A DNA stretch of 64,000 nucleotides, from positions 434,001 to 498,000 of the forward strand of contig NZ_JACOPD010000001.1 in NCBI RefSeq assembly GCF_014287955.1. Direction: 5' to 3'. Positions 9,649 to 17,377 of the stretch are shown here, in pieces. The position numbers and the translations under genes were made by a program. The DNA is from Lachnospira hominis (ex Liu et al. 2021) (GTDB lineage Bacteria > Bacillota > Clostridia > Lachnospirales > Lachnospiraceae). Below the pieces are notes generated by a model. That model saw nothing but the letters and a program-made list of their open reading frames with translations, did no database searches and had not been told where the DNA came from. Each line of letters opens with the position of its first letter. Position 1 is the first letter of the stretch.

Positions 9649-9734
9649 ATTCTCCTCCGGACCGCATTTAATATTCTATATCTAACATATTGAAAAAAAA
9701 GGCGATTTAATATATCATTTTATTAATAAATTAT

Positions 9735-9851
9735 TTAACGAAATGAAAGCAGTGCAGAGGCAACCATCGGTACAACCATCGCGACTACAAGAAAAATAAT
9801 TATAACCGCTGTCAATATTTTCTTATTTTTTTTGTTATTAAAATTAATCAT
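9735..9851 (-). CDS. 38-residue single-span membrane protein
   Basis: A short frame from ATG at 9851 to TAA at 9735, preceded by GAGGAAAT. The product begins MINFNNKKNKK, a basic asparagine-rich tail, and continues as one hydrophobic segment of about 22 residues rich in Val, Ile, Ala and Met. Size and layout resemble the small single-span proteins of the Prli42/DUF4044 type, which in Listeria anchor the stressosome; that likeness is by layout only. It is divergent from the 199-aa protein gene, with 43 bases between the two starts. Confidence 0.6.
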   Translation of the reverse strand: MINFNNKKNKKILTAVIIIFLVVAMVVPMVASALLSFR

Positions 9852-9894
9852 ATTTCCTCTTTTCCGCACTGTTTTCCATAGATTGGAGATTCAA

Positions 9895-10494
9895 ATGCAT
9901 TTAATACTGCCCTATTTTATAATAATACTTATCTTAATGCAAATATATTTTAAAAGAAATAACAACAAAACCGCTAGCTCAAATGAAGATTTTTTCAAGC
10001 GTGAAAGTGAAGCCAACCAAAGCCGTAAACGCGATATTTCAAATCTTAATTACATAACAATACCTGATAATCTGCCATTTATAAAAACCGACATTGCCGA
10101 AATAAGCAATGCCGAACAGAATATTATGAATCTTAAAGATGAAAAAATCCTGAACCTTACCGGCAAGACTAACACCGATTTAAAACTGGAATATGGTGTT
10201 GCCAATCTTTCAGAACTTACAATATATGAAAATAATTTCCATACGCTGTGTCGTGAAATTATTAACCTTGCAAAAGCACTAATTGATAACGGATATGAAA
10301 AAGAGGCTGTCAGCTTCCTTGAATTCGGAATCCGCAGCCGCTCAGATTTATCTGCCAATTATGTAATGCTTGCAGAAATCTATTCTAAAAACGGCGAAAA
10401 TGAAAAAATTAATCACCTTAAAAAATATGCAGAAACTCTTAATACTATAACAAAAGATTACATAATCAAAAAAATCGACGCATACCTTTTATAA
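9895..10494 (+). CDS. Uncharacterised membrane-anchored protein with TPR-like C-terminus
   Basis: The start is the ATG at 9895, which has GGAG seven bases before it; the longer frame from 9832 lacks a site. The 199-aa product has an N-terminal membrane segment (about residues 2-18) followed by a basic, asparagine-rich linker. The C-terminal part (about 110-199) is helical with repeating patterns such as LIDNGYEKEAVSFLEFGIRS and YVMLAEIYSKNGENEKI, typical of tetratricopeptide pairs, so it probably binds another protein at the membrane. I recognise no named family. It converges on the exonuclease gene with 20 bases between stops. Confidence 0.75.
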   Translation: MHLILPYFIIILILMQIYFKRNNNKTASSNEDFFKRESEANQSRKRDISNLNYITIPDNLPFIKTDIAEISNAEQNIMNLKDEKILNLTGKTNTDLKLEYGVANLSELTIYENNFHTLCREIINLAKALIDNGYEKEAVSFLEFGIRSRSDLSANYVMLAEIYSKNGENEKINHLKKYAETLNTITKDYIIKKIDAYLL

Positions 10495-10514
10495 CAGATT
10501 ATCTGCCATAGCAA

Positions 10515-11216
10515 TTATTTCCCATAATTAGATATAATATTATCAATAAGCTTTGATGCACGGCTCTTCGTCAGTGCATCAATGTCTTCAACCGGCTCAA
10601 GCCCATGCTTTTCGGTAAGTGCTATAAGATATTTTCTTTGTGCCGCAGTAATCGGAGAATCCTTCTTTGCTGAATAGTTAAGTTCTATAAGCTCATCAAA
10701 TCCTGTATCATCAGGTTTAATTTGATGGAGCTTCTCATACAGTTTCATTGCACTCAATGCATCATCATATGCCCTGTGCGAATTTCCTGCATCAATCCCA
10801 AAATATCCACACAGATATTCAAGTGTTTTATGCGGTACTTCGGGAAGAAGCCTTCTTGACAGCTTCAACGTATCAATTCCACTCTTTTTAAAATCAAGTC
10901 CCGAATTAACAGCCGCCTTTTTAATAAAACTGTAATCAAATATTACATTATGTCCAAGGATTGGCATATCTTTTGTAAAATCAACTATGTCACTTATTAT
11001 CTCTGTTATCGCCGGCTTTCCTTCAACCATATCATCTGTAATACCTGTTATCATGGTGATACGTTCGCTGATTCTTATTCCAGGATTAACAAGTGTTGAA
11101 TAACTGTCAACAATTTCTCCATCGGATATTTTGGCCATTCCTATTTCTATTATCTTATCTTCTGCCGGATTAAGACCTGTCGTCTCAATATCAAGGGCAA
11201 CAAATGTATTAATCAT
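10515..11216 (-). CDS. DnaQ-like DEDDh 3'-5' exonuclease
   Basis: 233 aa from the ATG at 11216 (GGAA upstream); in-frame starts further upstream lie inside the previous gene. Exonuclease motifs are Exo I DIETTGLNP, Exo II HNVIFDYSFI and Exo III HRAYDDA, giving the full DEDDh set of metal-binding residues. A C-terminal extension of about 60 residues (ITAAQRKYLIALTEKHGLEP) is a small helical domain seen in stand-alone Firmicute exonucleases. It resembles PolC/epsilon proofreading domains but is free-standing, so DNA or RNA trimming are both possible. The start overlaps the end of the diguanylate cyclase gene by 8 bases, so translation is likely coupled. Confidence 0.88.
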   Translation of the reverse strand: MINTFVALDIETTGLNPAEDKIIEIGMAKISDGEIVDSYSTLVNPGIRISERITMITGITDDMVEGKPAITEIISDIVDFTKDMPILGHNVIFDYSFIKKAAVNSGLDFKKSGIDTLKLSRRLLPEVPHKTLEYLCGYFGIDAGNSHRAYDDALSAMKLYEKLHQIKPDDTGFDELIELNYSAKKDSPITAAQRKYLIALTEKHGLEPVEDIDALTKSRASKLIDNIISNYGK

Positions 11217-12978
11217 TGTATATTCCATTTCCAAATATATTACCAAGTATTGCAAGATATACTATATCCATCTCGCTCCACTTGCTCATCTGCCTGTTTC
11301 TGTTAAATGAAACAATAACATCGTTTTCATCACTGACATTAACTATAATCTGGACAGCCTGGTTAATTCCCATATTAATAAATGCCTTAACCGTATTTTT
11401 TGCTCGTCTTTCAAAAAAATTGATATTATCAATAACTTCAATACCATCTTCCGTAAAATCAGCTATATATGCCTTATCGTTAAGATAATCATTATCTTCA
11501 GCAATATCTTTGTTACCTATTATAATCTTTCTCTCCCAGGCTTCTCCTGTATGGTGATAAATAAATATGCTGTCTAATGCAAAAGCTCTCTTTATTTTAT
11601 CAGCTGACTCCATAATGCAGTCTTTTCCATTTTTTCTATAAGCATTAACTATATCATTAACAACCCCGATTTTTTTGTACTTGTAGAACATGTATGCCTC
11701 TGAATTAGGCATTCCTTTGCCCTTCACATAATCCTCATGCAAATCCGGGAGATATATTATATATCTGTCCCTGCCTTTCTCTTTTGCAAGATAAAGCATC
11801 TTATCTGCTATATTAAAAAGTTCTTCATATGTCTGTCCGTCACATGGATATGTAGATGAACCGATAGAACATGTGACATGCGGCTTATCAGGCTGGTTAT
11901 TATACATAAATGAGACGTTATTGCGGATTGTACGAAGCACATTTCTTATCTCATCATTGCTCTTGAGCCCTTCAACAACGATAAACATCTCATCTCCGCC
12001 AATTCTTCCGGCTACACCCTTTCCTTCAACAGACTCTTTAATAACATCTGCAACATTGCATATTACCTCATCTCCAAACATATGACCAAACTCATCATTA
12101 ATCGTCTTAAAATTATCGATATCTATAATTGCAATTGTAACAGGACATCCGGGTTTTGACTCAATCAGCCTCTTTGTATATTCCGTAATCGCACGCTTAT
12201 TAAGAATATCCGTTCCTACATCAAGTGCATCTGAATTAAGATATACATGCTCTTCATCATTGACAGGGCTTATCTTTGACATTGTGGCAATTACATGCTT
12301 TTTGCCATTAAAATCTATGATAGTCTTACCTTTGACAAGACACCATTCCATTCCCTGTGAATTCTCAAATATCTTCATCTTAAACTCACGTTCAAATATC
12401 TCTGTTCCATTGGCAAAATCATCACAAAAAGAATCAAATATATTGCGTGTAACACCATATACATTGCCATTGGCAAGCATTGTTCTACGCCAATCAGCTA
12501 AAGTTCCCCGGTAAAAATCTACCTGCTGGTGGCTCTCCATCATAAAAATTCTCAATCTGTCAGTCGATACGTCATATGAGAACATAAGATACTCCATAAG
12601 ACTGAAATATTCCATATATGTGTTATCAGCCTTTGTATCTGTATGTTTAAAAAATACTCTTATATCAAAAATCGATATACTGCATATTCTGCTGTTACAA
12701 ACATTATCCGCAGGTTCAGCTTCATCTATAATATAAACAAACCATCTGTATCTTCCTGTATTATCTACCATTCTAAGTGCCGTAACAAATCCCGATTCAC
12801 TCTGGACATTCTTTACAGCTGTCTCAAGCTGGTTTATATCACTTGGATGTATAAGTCGTGCAATTTTAGTATTAACGAGATTGTCTCCTAAAAAATCTTT
12901 AAGCTCATCATCTACTGACAAAATATTAAACTGTTCATCTATTATAGCTTTACCTTTAAAAAACACGTTATTATCCAT
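11209..12978 (-). CDS. PAS-GGDEF diguanylate cyclase with C-terminal GAF-like domain
   Basis: 589 aa, cytoplasmic, no membrane segment. Residues about 10-110 form a PAS domain (LIHPSDINQLETAVKN), residues about 120-250 a second PAS-like region, and about 255-410 the GGDEF domain with the DIDNFKTINDEFGH substrate block and the signature GGDEM in place of GGDEF. The upstream RxxD inhibitory site is not seen (GKGVAGR precedes the signature). The last 180 residues look like a GAF-type sensor. The likely activity is synthesis of cyclic di-GMP from two GTP; the F-to-M change in the signature is tolerated in some active enzymes. PilZ and HD-GYP proteins elsewhere in the window would read and degrade the product. 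Confidence 0.88.
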   Translation of the reverse strand: MDNNVFFKGKAIIDEQFNILSVDDELKDFLGDNLVNTKIARLIHPSDINQLETAVKNVQSESGFVTALRMVDNTGRYRWFVYIIDEAEPADNVCNSRICSISIFDIRVFFKHTDTKADNTYMEYFSLMEYLMFSYDVSTDRLRIFMMESHQQVDFYRGTLADWRRTMLANGNVYGVTRNIFDSFCDDFANGTEIFEREFKMKIFENSQGMEWCLVKGKTIIDFNGKKHVIATMSKISPVNDEEHVYLNSDALDVGTDILNKRAITEYTKRLIESKPGCPVTIAIIDIDNFKTINDEFGHMFGDEVICNVADVIKESVEGKGVAGRIGGDEMFIVVEGLKSNDEIRNVLRTIRNNVSFMYNNQPDKPHVTCSIGSSTYPCDGQTYEELFNIADKMLYLAKEKGRDRYIIYLPDLHEDYVKGKGMPNSEAYMFYKYKKIGVVNDIVNAYRKNGKDCIMESADKIKRAFALDSIFIYHHTGEAWERKIIIGNKDIAEDNDYLNDKAYIADFTEDGIEVIDNINFFERRAKNTVKAFINMGINQAVQIIVNVSDENDVIVSFNRNRQMSKWSEMDIVYLAILGNIFGNGIYND

Positions 12979-13149
12979 TTTACCACCATTTCAAAAATCA
13001 TTGTTCATTTATAATAATATAATTAATATTGATATACAAGTACCAATTTTTCTCTATATTAATTTAATAAATCTACATTTTTCCGTTTTATTTTTAATAA
13101 TTTTAAAAGGTAAAAATTTAATCGCAATATTTTTTTTATATAAAAACAA

Positions 13150-13171
13150 AGACACCCCACAAGAAATGTCT
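13150..13171 (-). terminator. Possible terminator downstream of tRNA-Phe
   Basis: On the minus strand AGACA and TGTCT flank a 12-base loop and are followed by TTGTTTTT. The stem is short. The 12979-13229 interval is otherwise very AT-rich and I see no gene in it. Confidence 0.4.
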
Positions 13172-13229
13172 GAAAACACCATTGTAAGCTGCCATTTTAA
13201 TAAAAACACAATAAATAATCAGTTAAAAA

Positions 13230-13302
<73 letters not shown>

Positions 13303-13318
13303 TCAAATTTTCTATAAA

Positions 13319-13347
13319 ATTATAACATCAAAAAAGCAGAGTGTCAA
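13319..13347 (-). promoter_or_regulatory. Promoter of tRNA-Phe
   Basis: On the minus strand a perfect TTGACA (13342-13347) is separated by 17 bases from a perfect TATAAT (13319-13324), which lies 16 bases before the tRNA 5' end. The -35 box contains the TGA stop codon of trmD. Confidence 0.85.
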
Positions 13348-13362
13348 GTACCACTCTGCTTT
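13330..13362 (-). terminator. Terminator overlapping the end of trmD
   Basis: On the minus strand AAAGCAGAGTG and CACTCTGCTTTTTT form an 11-bp hairpin with a U tract. The left arm is made of the last codons of trmD, and the whole hairpin overlaps the tRNA-Phe promoter. Confidence 0.85.
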
Positions 13363-14048
13363 CTGCAATATTCCTCATATAAATCCGGTCTGTATTTTTT
13401 TGTTCTTTCAATTGACTTTTCAAGTCTCCATTTTTCAACATTTGCATGGTGTCCTGAAAGAAGAACATCCGGAACTTTTTTCCCTTCAAACACTTCCGGT
13501 CTTGTATACTGTGGATATTCAAGAAGCCCATTTTCAAAGCTCTCTGTCTCTGCCGATTCTGAATTATGAAGTACGCCCGGAACGAGTCTTGATACTGTAT
13601 CTATAACAACCATAGCAGGAAGCTCGCCGCCTGTAAGCACATAATCACCTATCGATACATAATCAGTCACGATTCTTTCCAACGCTCTCTCGTCTATGCC
13701 CTCATAATGTCCGCATAAAATAACCAGATCGTCTTCTTTGGCAAAATCCTGTGCCATTTTCTGGTTAAATGTATATCCCTGCGGCGTCATATAGACAACT
13801 CTGGGCTTTTTTCCTATCTTTTGTACAAGACTGTCATACGCGGCACACACAGGGGCAGCCTGCATGACAAGCCCTGCCCCTCCACCGTATGGATAATCAT
13901 CAACCTTCATATGTTTATTATTGGCATAGTCCCTTATGTTTACCGCTTCTACACTAAGACAGCCATTTTTAATTGCCCTGCCGGTAATACTTGTATTAAG
14001 CCCGTCTATTATCATATCAGGAAACAGTGTCAATACATGAAAATTCAT
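13344..14048 (-). CDS. trmD: tRNA (guanine-N1-)-methyltransferase TrmD
   Basis: 234 aa, close to the usual 240-250. N-terminal MNFHVLTLFPDMI, the trefoil-knot SAM-binding segments (GHYEGIDERALE and the IGDYVLTGGELPA block), and the PRPEVF.. C-terminal region are all conserved; the catalytic aspartate is expected in the DEAL/DERAL-type segment and the linker region. The enzyme methylates G37 next to the anticodon of tRNAs reading CNN and GGG and prevents +1 frameshifting. Its usual neighbours (rpsP, rimM, rplS) are absent here; instead a degenerate SGNH hydrolase gene is 25 bases upstream. Confidence 0.97.
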   Translation of the reverse strand: MNFHVLTLFPDMIIDGLNTSITGRAIKNGCLSVEAVNIRDYANNKHMKVDDYPYGGGAGLVMQAAPVCAAYDSLVQKIGKKPRVVYMTPQGYTFNQKMAQDFAKEDDLVILCGHYEGIDERALERIVTDYVSIGDYVLTGGELPAMVVIDTVSRLVPGVLHNSESAETESFENGLLEYPQYTRPEVFEGKKVPDVLLSGHHANVEKWRLEKSIERTKKYRPDLYEEYCRKQSGT

Positions 14049-14073
14049 TACTCTCCTCCAGACGCCTCAGCAA

Positions 14074-14967
14074 TTATTTGAATGCCTTGGCAATGTTATT
14101 TAAAAGGAATGGATAATATCCGTTATTAAGATTACATCCGTTACCTGTGCAGTCTCCTTTAAGATATCCGCTCTCATCCTTATATGAATTAGCAATATCA
14201 ATATATGTCACATTCATTGAGGCTGCTTTACTCTCAAGCTGTGTATTTATCGTATCAAGCACACTCTGTTCTACACTTGAACGTCCTTCAAATGCATAAG
14301 TAACCGGAAGCACTGATACTACATAAATCTTTGCAGATGGACACTTTGACTTAACTGATGATACAACCTCGCTTATATTATCACCGATAGCTTCGCCGCT
14401 CATTGTTCCATAGTTCGCATCATTTAAACCAAGCATAATTACGACTTTCTTAGGGTTTGCAGATGCTACAGAATCAATATAGTCAGCAGCTTTACGTGTT
14501 GTCATATTATCATCTGATACAACCTGTGAATCTGACAGGTATCCATAATAGGACATACCACCTGCAATAAAATCACCAAGCACAACTGTGTCTGCATATG
14601 AATCCTTAGCTGTAAAATCTTCCTGACCAGCCGTGCCTTCAACTTTATATACATTACCAGAACTGCCCTGTGCAGCCTGTGTTGTCTGAGGCTGTGTCTG
14701 AGCCGGTGCTGCTGTAGTTGCCTGTGTTGTTGTCTCATTCGTGCTATCATTACTTGTAACATCAGCCTGCGTTGTCTGCTTTGTCACTGTTGGTTTAGTA
14801 TCGTTTTTCTTTTTTCCTGAACAACCTTTAAATATAATTGCAAGAACAATAAGGACAATTACAATTACAACTCCTGTAATAAAATAATTGCGGTATTTGT
14901 TCCACATTCTCATTTTTCGGTTAAGTTTAATTTCGCTTTTTGTTTCGTCACCTGTATTCTTAGGCAT
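14074..14967 (-). CDS. Membrane-anchored SGNH-like protein lacking catalytic residues
   Basis: 297 aa. A basic cytoplasmic tail precedes one membrane span (about residues 29-48), then a long Thr/Gln/Ala-rich linker (about 55-105) and an SGNH/GDSL-hydrolase fold (about 115-297). In active relatives the first block reads GDS; here it is VVLGDFIAGG, so the nucleophile serine is phenylalanine. Block III is kept (MLGLNDANYG). The C-terminal DGxH block reads NGCN, losing Asp and His. The linker suggests display through the cell wall, with the domain perhaps binding a glycan or acyl group. Family and anchoring are clear; loss of activity is inferred from missing residues. Confidence 0.8.
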   Translation of the reverse strand: MPKNTGDETKSEIKLNRKMRMWNKYRNYFITGVVIVIVLIVLAIIFKGCSGKKKNDTKPTVTKQTTQADVTSNDSTNETTTQATTAAPAQTQPQTTQAAQGSSGNVYKVEGTAGQEDFTAKDSYADTVVLGDFIAGGMSYYGYLSDSQVVSDDNMTTRKAADYIDSVASANPKKVVIMLGLNDANYGTMSGEAIGDNISEVVSSVKSKCPSAKIYVVSVLPVTYAFEGRSSVEQSVLDTINTQLESKAASMNVTYIDIANSYKDESGYLKGDCTGNGCNLNNGYYPFLLNNIAKAFK

Positions 14968-15003
14968 AACAAAATCGCCCCTTTCTTCATTTTCTGTTAT
15001 GAA

Positions 15004-17127
15004 TTAAATCTGATTATTCAATTTTTTAAGAACAACTGCTGACTTTGCCCTGAGACCAATATCAAGCCAGCCGCCACTTAACGTATATCCGAGCCTTGCC
15101 GTACTGTAACCATTTTCATATGTCACAAATATCTGCTCAACATCGCTGTTATACGGAAGTCCTGCTTCCCACACAGGAACCTTTGTCCTGCGTTCTTCCG
15201 GTGAATTATTGATAATAACTATAACCGCATCATCACGGTTAAATCTTGCATATGAAATCAGATTATATTCTGATAAAAGCTGCTTATACGAACCGCTCAT
15301 TAATACTTCACACGATTTGTGCATCTTAATGACATCACGGTGGAAATCTATAAGCTCTTTATCTTCCCTGCCCCATGGATAAGTTCTTCTGTTGTCAGGG
15401 TCAGTCCAGCCACACACTCCGGCTTCATCTCCATAGTATATTGTCGGTGCTCCCGGCCATGTCATCTGTATAACTACAGCCTCCATAAAGACTGCTTTAT
15501 CTATGTTTTCACCTGCTGCCTCAGGTCCTGCATTTGCAAGCCTTGCAACGCGGTGGTTTGTTCTTGTTAAAAATCTTGAATGATCATGATTTGACAGCTC
15601 ATTCATTGAAATACTAACAGGCTGTCCACCCATTCTTGACATATTATGATGCATAGCACCAAAAAAATTATCTGCGTTGCCGAGCATATCCTCACGGTAC
15701 TGGTCACTGTGTTTTTCCATTCCGGTAAGAAACCATGTGACAGGCTCCATAAATGCATCATAATTCATAACCGTGTCCCACTCTCCGCCTGAGAGCCAGT
15801 CATATGAATCGCCATAATGCTCCGCCAGAATAACAGCTTGTGGATTGGCATCCTTAACTGACTTTCTGAACTTTTTCCAGAATTCATGGTTATACTCGGG
15901 ACTATATCCCAAATCTGCCGCCACGTCAAGTCTCCATCCGTCAACATTGTATGGTGCAGACACCCATTTCTTTCCAATGTCCAGAATATACTCTTCAAGT
16001 TTCTTTGAACCTTCATAATTAAGCTTAGGAAGTGTATCATGTCCCCACCAGCCATCATATGAACCATTATCAGGCCACTGGTCACTGTAAAACTTAAAAA
16101 AGCTGTGATATGGGCTTTCAAAACGCTCATATGCTCCCGACTCATACTGGTCGCGGCTTCTGCTGTAAATATGTTCCCTGTCCAGCCACTTATTAAAAGA
16201 ACCGCAGTGGTTAAATACGCCATCTATAATAACTTTCATCCCACGCTTGTGAATCTCTTCAACAAGCTGTGCAAAATAAATATTGCTTGCCTCCAGATTG
16301 CGTCTGTTTGTAACTCTGTCAATATATCTTGTCGCATGAGTATTGTCATGGTCACCCGGTGCAAGAACTTCTCCTTCATCAGAGACTATCATTGCAATAT
16401 GTGGATCTATATAATCATAATCCTGTATATCATATTTATGATTAGAAGGAGATACAAACAAAGGATTAAAGTAAATAACATCTACTCCGAGATTTTCAAG
16501 ATAATCCAGCTTATCCCATACGCCTTGCAGATCTCCACCGTAGAATTCCCTGACACCCATAGGTTCAGGATACTTATACCAATCCTTTACCTCATTGACA
16601 TGCTCTCCTATATAATTATATTCATCATCAAGTACATTGTTTTGTGGTCTTCCATTAGCAAATCTATCCACAAATATCTGGTACATGACAGCACCCTTAG
16701 CCCACGACGGAACCTTGTATCCCGGTATTATACGAAAATTATAATACTGGTTAAGCTCCCTTGATGCACCAATCTGATTGTAATAACAGACTGCACCATG
16801 TGCTGTCTCAACTTTAAAATAATAAGACAGAATCTTTTCGCTTACTGTAACCGAAGCCTCGTAATAATCAAACAAATTATCCGAGTCCACACGTTCCATG
16901 CGGTATTCCCCATTATCAGTACAAAGATATGCCTTATTAACATTATATTTTCCTGTTCTGAGACGAAGAGCTACGCTGTCGCCCGGGTCACATTCCGGAG
17001 GATTTCTGTAATCCTTTGTTGCATCAGAAAATAAAGCCCTCATTTTTAAAACAGGACGTGCATTACACATATAAAGAAGTTTCTTCTCGTTTTTCTCTAA
17101 AGTTTCAGTTGACTTAACAAGTCTCAT
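15004..17127 (-). CDS. GH13 alpha-amylase-family glycoside hydrolase (neopullulanase/cyclomaltodextrinase type)
   Basis: I use the ATG at 17127, which has AAGGAG nine bases upstream; a TTG two codons earlier is too close to that site. The 707-aa protein has no signal peptide, so it acts in the cytoplasm. An N-terminal beta-sandwich of about 130 residues (CBM34-like) precedes the (beta/alpha)8 barrel: VIYFNPLF, the region I block DGVFNH, the nucleophile in DGWRLDVA, the acid/base Glu in VILAEHYGD and the transition-state block ELSNHDHSRF. A beta-rich C-terminal domain ends it. Relatives hydrolyse maltodextrins, cyclodextrins or pullulan fragments. Together with glgC/glgD at the other end of the window this fits glycogen or starch-oligosaccharide metabolism. 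Confidence 0.9.
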   Translation of the reverse strand: MRLVKSTETLEKNEKKLLYMCNARPVLKMRALFSDATKDYRNPPECDPGDSVALRLRTGKYNVNKAYLCTDNGEYRMERVDSDNLFDYYEASVTVSEKILSYYFKVETAHGAVCYYNQIGASRELNQYYNFRIIPGYKVPSWAKGAVMYQIFVDRFANGRPQNNVLDDEYNYIGEHVNEVKDWYKYPEPMGVREFYGGDLQGVWDKLDYLENLGVDVIYFNPLFVSPSNHKYDIQDYDYIDPHIAMIVSDEGEVLAPGDHDNTHATRYIDRVTNRRNLEASNIYFAQLVEEIHKRGMKVIIDGVFNHCGSFNKWLDREHIYSRSRDQYESGAYERFESPYHSFFKFYSDQWPDNGSYDGWWGHDTLPKLNYEGSKKLEEYILDIGKKWVSAPYNVDGWRLDVAADLGYSPEYNHEFWKKFRKSVKDANPQAVILAEHYGDSYDWLSGGEWDTVMNYDAFMEPVTWFLTGMEKHSDQYREDMLGNADNFFGAMHHNMSRMGGQPVSISMNELSNHDHSRFLTRTNHRVARLANAGPEAAGENIDKAVFMEAVVIQMTWPGAPTIYYGDEAGVCGWTDPDNRRTYPWGREDKELIDFHRDVIKMHKSCEVLMSGSYKQLLSEYNLISYARFNRDDAVIVIINNSPEERRTKVPVWEAGLPYNSDVEQIFVTYENGYSTARLGYTLSGGWLDIGLRAKSAVVLKKLNNQI

Positions 17128-17193
17128 ATTCAAACACTCCTTACTGTGAATGGTTCAATATAATTTTATAACGAAACGCCTTATAAAGCAAGT

Positions 17194-17225
17194 AAAAAGG
17201 ACAGCCGGGGTAGGCTGTCCTTTTT
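17194..17225 (-). terminator. Strong terminator after the ftsH operon
   Basis: AAAAAGGACAGCC and GGCTGTCCTTTTT form a perfect 13-bp stem with a 6-base loop. It separates ftsH from the GH13 gene. Between it and ftsH (17226-17377) is a 16-base palindrome at about 17336-17351 followed by a T run; nothing else is seen. Confidence 0.9.
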
Positions 17226-17377
17226 GGAGAAGGTATTTCACTTATTATGGGGTGTAGCAAAAAATATAATGTATTGGGGGGTTTTTACATTAATTATAGT
17301 ATCACATTGCCGCCCATAAGTGTTGCTAAACTTTCACGTAATATATTACGTTTTTTTGTGCATTTTATACAATCTGT

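Noticed and set aside
11216..11255. Upstream extension of the exonuclease gene
   Set aside because: The extra residues overlap the diguanylate cyclase and lack a ribosome-binding site. The exonuclease family begins at the chosen ATG.
17336..17351. ACGTAATATATTACGT palindrome followed by T run as a terminator
   Set aside because: It is almost wholly A-T, lies just downstream of ftsH with the T run on the wrong strand for ftsH, and a far better hairpin is at 17194-17225.
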